This document shows positions 6,204-8,769 of a DNA stretch of 8,769 nucleotides, one piece after another. Both the position numbers and the translations under genes were made by a program. The notes below the pieces were generated by a model. It ran no database searches. It worked only from the letters and a program-made list of their open reading frames with translations, and was not told the origin of the DNA. Location of the stretch: assembly GCA_022615525.1 (NCBI GenBank), contig JAKEGN010000201.1, forward strand, positions 1 to 8,769, read 5' to 3'. Each line of letters begins with the position of its first letter. The first letter of the stretch is position 1. This stretch comes from Woeseiaceae bacterium. GTDB taxonomy: Bacteria > Pseudomonadota > Gammaproteobacteria > Steroidobacterales > Woeseiaceae.

Positions 6204-7183
6204 TATGCTTTGATTGGCGCCTGCGGTGTTTGTGCTTCCGGCGACCCGATGACCGAGGCGATCCACTGCAGGAGATCGGCCATGAATTCATCGCGGTTGA
6301 TCTCGTTCAGCATTTCGTGGCGGCCATCCGGGTAGACCTTGAGTGTTACGTCTGTATGGCCGGTATTGCGGTACGCATCGGCCAGTCGGGTCATGGCCTT
6401 ACCGCCTCCGACAGGATCCTTCTCACCGCCAGTAATCAACAGCGGCAACTCAAGTGGAATGCTGCGGATAGAGCGTCGTTTGCGTATTTTGAGTAGAGCG
6501 CCGGTCAGGTCTGCCCAGAGCCGATTGCTGGAGTCGGCGCCGCACAGCGGATCGGCAATGTAGCGGTCGACTTCAGTCTCATCGCGGCTCAGCCAGTCGA
6601 ACGCCGTACGATTCGGCGCAAAACGCCGGTTGTACGCGGCAAACGTCATGCCGTTGAGCAAAGCGCTGCGATGCTTCGGGCCCGGACGCCACGCGAGGAA
6701 ACGGGCAATCCAGTGACCGGGAAGCAGCTGACGGCGGGCCGTGAGCGATGAACCCGACAGGATTAGCGCAGCGGCACTTTGCGGGTTGCGCATGAGGAAG
6801 TCCTGGGCAATGAACGACCCCATGCTGTGCCCCAGCAGGATCAATGGCAGGCCCGGGTGGCGGCGGCGTATCTCTTCCTGTACCACAAGGATGTCCGAGA
6901 TGACGAGGTCCCAGCCGTGGCGGTCCGCGAAATGGCCGAGCTCATCCACCGCACAGTTTTCCCCGTGACCGCGATGGTTGTGGGCGACGACGGCGTAACC
7001 TCGCTTGCCGCACTCCATTGCGAAACGATGGTAGCGCGCAGGATGCTCGCCAAGGCCGTGCAATATGTGCACTACTCCAGCCAGACGCCCGGGTCCTTCC
7101 GCCGGCCAGTAATCCACCAGTATTTTTCGCCCGTCTTCGGCAACGCAAATCGAGCGATGAACATCCGTTGGCGAACCGTTCAT
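6203..7183 (-). CDS. Monoacylglycerol lipase / lysophospholipase-like hydrolase (S33, PldB-type)
   Basis: A 326-residue alpha/beta-hydrolase of the usual length for bacterial monoacylglycerol lipases and lysophospholipase L2 relatives. It shows the oxyanion-loop motif HGLGEHPARY (42-51), the GHGEN...GHF stretch (72-85) typical of this family, the nucleophile elbow GHSMGS with Ser120, Asp256 in GGEKDPVG, and His289 in GRHEMLNE. No signal peptide is present, so it should act in the cytosol or at the inner membrane, releasing fatty acid from monoglycerides or lysophospholipids. The exact acyl substrate is not readable. The start codon overlaps the stop of the upstream membrane-protein gene in ATGA (7183-7180), and no Shine-Dalgarno sequence precedes it, which suggests translational coupling. 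The last few residues (SPEAQTPQAPIKA) form a Pro/Ala-rich tail ending at the REP-like repeat. Confidence 0.88.
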   Translation of the reverse strand: MNGSPTDVHRSICVAEDGRKILVDYWPAEGPGRLAGVVHILHGLGEHPARYHRFAMECGKRGYAVVAHNHRGHGENCAVDELGHFADRHGWDLVISDILVVQEEIRRRHPGLPLILLGHSMGSFIAQDFLMRNPQSAAALILSGSSLTARRQLLPGHWIARFLAWRPGPKHRSALLNGMTFAAYNRRFAPNRTAFDWLSRDETEVDRYIADPLCGADSSNRLWADLTGALLKIRKRRSIRSIPLELPLLITGGEKDPVGGGKAMTRLADAYRNTGHTDVTLKVYPDGRHEMLNEINRDEFMADLLQWIASVIGSPEAQTPQAPIKA

Positions 7184-7668
7184 GATTTTGTGCCGGACGG
7201 CATTGCGTTACCGGTCGCGGCCAGCGCGCGAAAGCCGAGCACGAGGAGCAGGGCGAGTTTCAGCAACTCCAGGCTCGCGTAGGCCGCATGAACGAAGGAT
7301 GGCCCGGGGTCCGCACCGGCGACAATCTGCGCTGAACGCGCCGACAATTCGGGAAGCAGCCAGACGGACTGGGCGATCATTATCAGCGCCAGCAATGCGC
7401 ACTCGGCCCAGTACCGGCGGCCCTGCCCGGAGATGCGGACGATGCTCAACAGCACCACCAGCGTAATCAGTTCCGCCTTGTTCAGCACCGAGAAAACGAT
7501 TCGGCCCAAATCCAGTGCCGCAGCGCGCGACAGTGTGTCTGCGCTGAACCGGGCCGGTGATTCCAGCAGCGAAATCCCTGCGGTCATGCCGAACCAGGTG
7601 AAGCTTGGCCACGCCGGATTCGCGAATGCCCGCATCAACGCTTTCAGCGCTGCCCTGTTTACAGGCAT
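7180..7668 (-). CDS. Four-helix integral membrane protein of unnamed family
   Basis: A 162-residue protein that I recognise only as a type occurring as 'hypothetical membrane protein' in other bacteria; I assign no function. Four hydrophobic helices are apparent at about 20-36, 55-78, 87-106 and 126-147. Features that look deliberate rather than random are WFGMTAGISLLESPARF (25-41), GRIVFSVLNKAEL (55-67), AQSVWLLPELSAR (99-111) and HAAYASLELLKL (127-138), each placing charged or polar residues (Glu, Asn, Lys, Gln) in or next to a helix. Start ATG 7668 is preceded on the minus strand by GAGGAA about four bases upstream. It is the first gene of a two-gene operon with the lipase-like hydrolase, overlapping by four bases, so it may serve lipid or membrane metabolism; that is inference from context only. 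An 86-base gap separates it from the divergent CtlX-type gene. Confidence 0.75.
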   Translation of the reverse strand: MPVNRAALKALMRAFANPAWPSFTWFGMTAGISLLESPARFSADTLSRAAALDLGRIVFSVLNKAELITLVVLLSIVRISGQGRRYWAECALLALIMIAQSVWLLPELSARSAQIVAGADPGPSFVHAAYASLELLKLALLLVLGFRALAATGNAMPSGTKS

Positions 7669-7754
7669 AATTCCTCATCCTGTTTATTCGTGATGATTGC
7701 CAGTTTAGCGAAAGCACGTTGTTTCCGCCTGCGTCAATCGGCACACGAACCATT

Positions 7755-8702
7755 ATGAACAAGAATAAAGAGCCGCAGCTCGCCGGGGCCGTCCTGATGA
7801 TTCGGCCGGTACGATTCCAGAGCAACCCGATTACGGCAGAATCCAACCGCTTCCAGGGAAAAACCAGCGCGACGCCGGAACAGCAACAGGCCGCTGCCGC
7901 CCGGCAATTCGAGGCAATTGCAGCAGCACTCACGGGGCAGGGGATCCGCGTCATCTCATTCGACGACACCCCGGAGCCGCACACACCGGATGCGATCTTC
8001 CCGAACAACTGGGTCAGTTTCCACGCGGATGGCACGGTCGTCCTGTATCCCATGCTGGCGGAGAATCGCCGCACCGAAAGGCGCATGGACATTGTTGACA
8101 GCCTCGCCGACCAGCACGGCTTCGAGGTTCGACGGATCATCGACCTCAGCGATCACGAGAATGAAGGCCATTATCTCGAGGGTACCGGCAGCATGGTGCT
8201 GGATCGAAGCAATCGGATTGCCTATGCCTGCCTGTCGCCGCGCACCCACCTGGATGCGCTGGGCGACTTCGCGCAACGGATGGACTACGAGGTGGTGGCG
8301 TTCGATGCCGTCGACCGCGACGGCGCGCCCATATACCACACCAACGTATTGATGAACGTCGGTGAGTCACTCGCCGTGATCTGCGACGCCGCAATTCCCG
8401 ACCCCGTCCAGCGGGACGCCGTCATGAAAAGCCTGGCGCAGTCCGGTCATGAAGTGCTGTCGCTGACCATGCAGCAACTCGAATCGTTTGCAGGCAACAT
8501 GCTCGAACTCCGCACGCCTTCCGGCAAGTCGCTCATCGCAATGTCCGAGCAGGCACGAAAATCCCTGTCGGGCGAACAGCTCAGGATTATCGGCAAGCAT
8601 GCTGCCATCGTCAGCGCGCCCATCGATGACATAGAGCGCTCGGCCGGCGGCAGCGTGCGCTGCATGCTGGCGGAAATCCATCTCCCTGCGGGGCGCCAGT
8701 GA
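7755..8702 (+). CDS. ctlX: CtlX-type citrulline-utilisation hydrolase (guanidino-modifying superfamily)
   Basis: A 315-residue soluble enzyme of the arginine deiminase / dimethylarginine hydrolase / amidinotransferase superfamily. Its motifs follow the superfamily order: MIRPVRF (15-21) on the first strand, PDAIFPNNWVSFH (78-90), LEGTGSMVLDR with Glu142 (141-151), YHTNVLMNVG with His195 (194-203), and GGSVRCMLAEIHLP near the C-terminus with the nucleophilic Cys303. The catalytic Cys-His-acid set is complete. The FPNNW and MIRPVRF forms match proteins annotated as citrulline utilisation hydrolase CtlX, so hydrolysis of citrulline or a related guanidino/ureido compound to release nitrogen is the most likely role; substrate specificity is inferred. 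ATG 7755 is chosen because it leaves a usual short N-terminus before MIRPVRF, although no Shine-Dalgarno is visible; TTG 7719 and ATG 7798 are weaker alternatives. It is divergent from the membrane-protein/lipase operon, across 86 bases with no clear promoter. Confidence 0.85.
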   Translation: MNKNKEPQLAGAVLMIRPVRFQSNPITAESNRFQGKTSATPEQQQAAAARQFEAIAAALTGQGIRVISFDDTPEPHTPDAIFPNNWVSFHADGTVVLYPMLAENRRTERRMDIVDSLADQHGFEVRRIIDLSDHENEGHYLEGTGSMVLDRSNRIAYACLSPRTHLDALGDFAQRMDYEVVAFDAVDRDGAPIYHTNVLMNVGESLAVICDAAIPDPVQRDAVMKSLAQSGHEVLSLTMQQLESFAGNMLELRTPSGKSLIAMSEQARKSLSGEQLRIIGKHAAIVSAPIDDIERSAGGSVRCMLAEIHLPAGRQ

Positions 8703-8742
8703 CGGAACTCTGCATGACGGGCACCGGCCCGGGGGAAACCTG

Positions 8743-8769
8743 ATGGCCGCACCGCGCGAAAGGATACTG
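8743..8769 (+). CDS. Possible start of a further gene, cut by the window end
   Basis: ATG 8743 is preceded by GGGGGA about six bases upstream and opens a frame reading MAAPRERIL up to the last base. RERIL close to an N-terminus is common in TetR-family repressors, which would suit a gene beside a catabolic enzyme, but nine residues cannot decide this. An earlier ATG at 8714 is closed by a TGA after nine codons. The gap from the CtlX-type stop is 40 bases, so co-transcription is possible. Confidence 0.3.

Noticed and set aside
5497..6291. 264-codon minus-strand frame across the receptor end, terminator and REP-like repeat
   Set aside because: It would read through the terminator hairpin and the repeat; composition is low-complexity and no motif is seen.
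7208..8140. 310-codon minus-strand frame spanning parts of two genes and the gap between them
   Set aside because: It overlaps two well-supported genes in other frames and reads across their divergent promoter region; no domain signal.

Overview
The window reads as ordinary chromosomal DNA from a Gram-negative bacterium. Outer-membrane TonB-dependent transport, two kinds of REP-like palindromic repeat and fairly high GC point to a gammaproteobacterium, possibly a free-living or marine one; the lineage is inference. I see no rRNA, tRNA, CRISPR array, transposase, integrase or phage gene.

Layout. Positions 1-251 hold a cluster of short interspersed palindromic repeats of the CTCGCAATGACG / GAAGCAATC type. 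A CstA-family inner-membrane carrier (342-2030, +) follows, meeting tail to tail, with overlapping stop codons, a small exported serine esterase (2027-2824, -). A 335-base intergenic region (2825-3159) separates the esterase from a divergently transcribed TonB-dependent receptor (3160-6018, +). The receptor ends at a strong hairpin terminator (6046-6080). A second, unrelated repeat of the TAGGAGCGAG...CTCGCTCCTA class (6120-6203) then abuts the stop codon of a two-gene minus-strand operon. In that operon a four-helix membrane protein of unnamed family (7180-7668) is read first, and its stop overlaps the start of a cytosolic monoacylglycerol-lipase-like hydrolase (6203-7183). Divergent from this operon is a guanidino-modifying hydrolase of the CtlX (citrulline utilisation) type (7755-8702, +). 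The window closes with what may be the first nine codons of another gene.

How the genes may work together. The common theme is nutrient scavenging: uptake across the outer membrane (TonB receptor), uptake across the inner membrane (CstA family, peptides or pyruvate), ester hydrolysis outside and inside the cell, and release of nitrogen from a guanidino or ureido compound. Only the esterase/receptor pair has an arrangement (divergent, shared control region) that suggests a direct link, and no substrate can be read from sequence alone.

I did not find a convincing undescribed system. The points most worth a second look are the two repeat families, the divergent esterase/receptor pair with a palindrome and a leader hairpin between them, the shared G-rich leader of two membrane-transport genes, and the unnamed four-helix protein coupled to a lipase.
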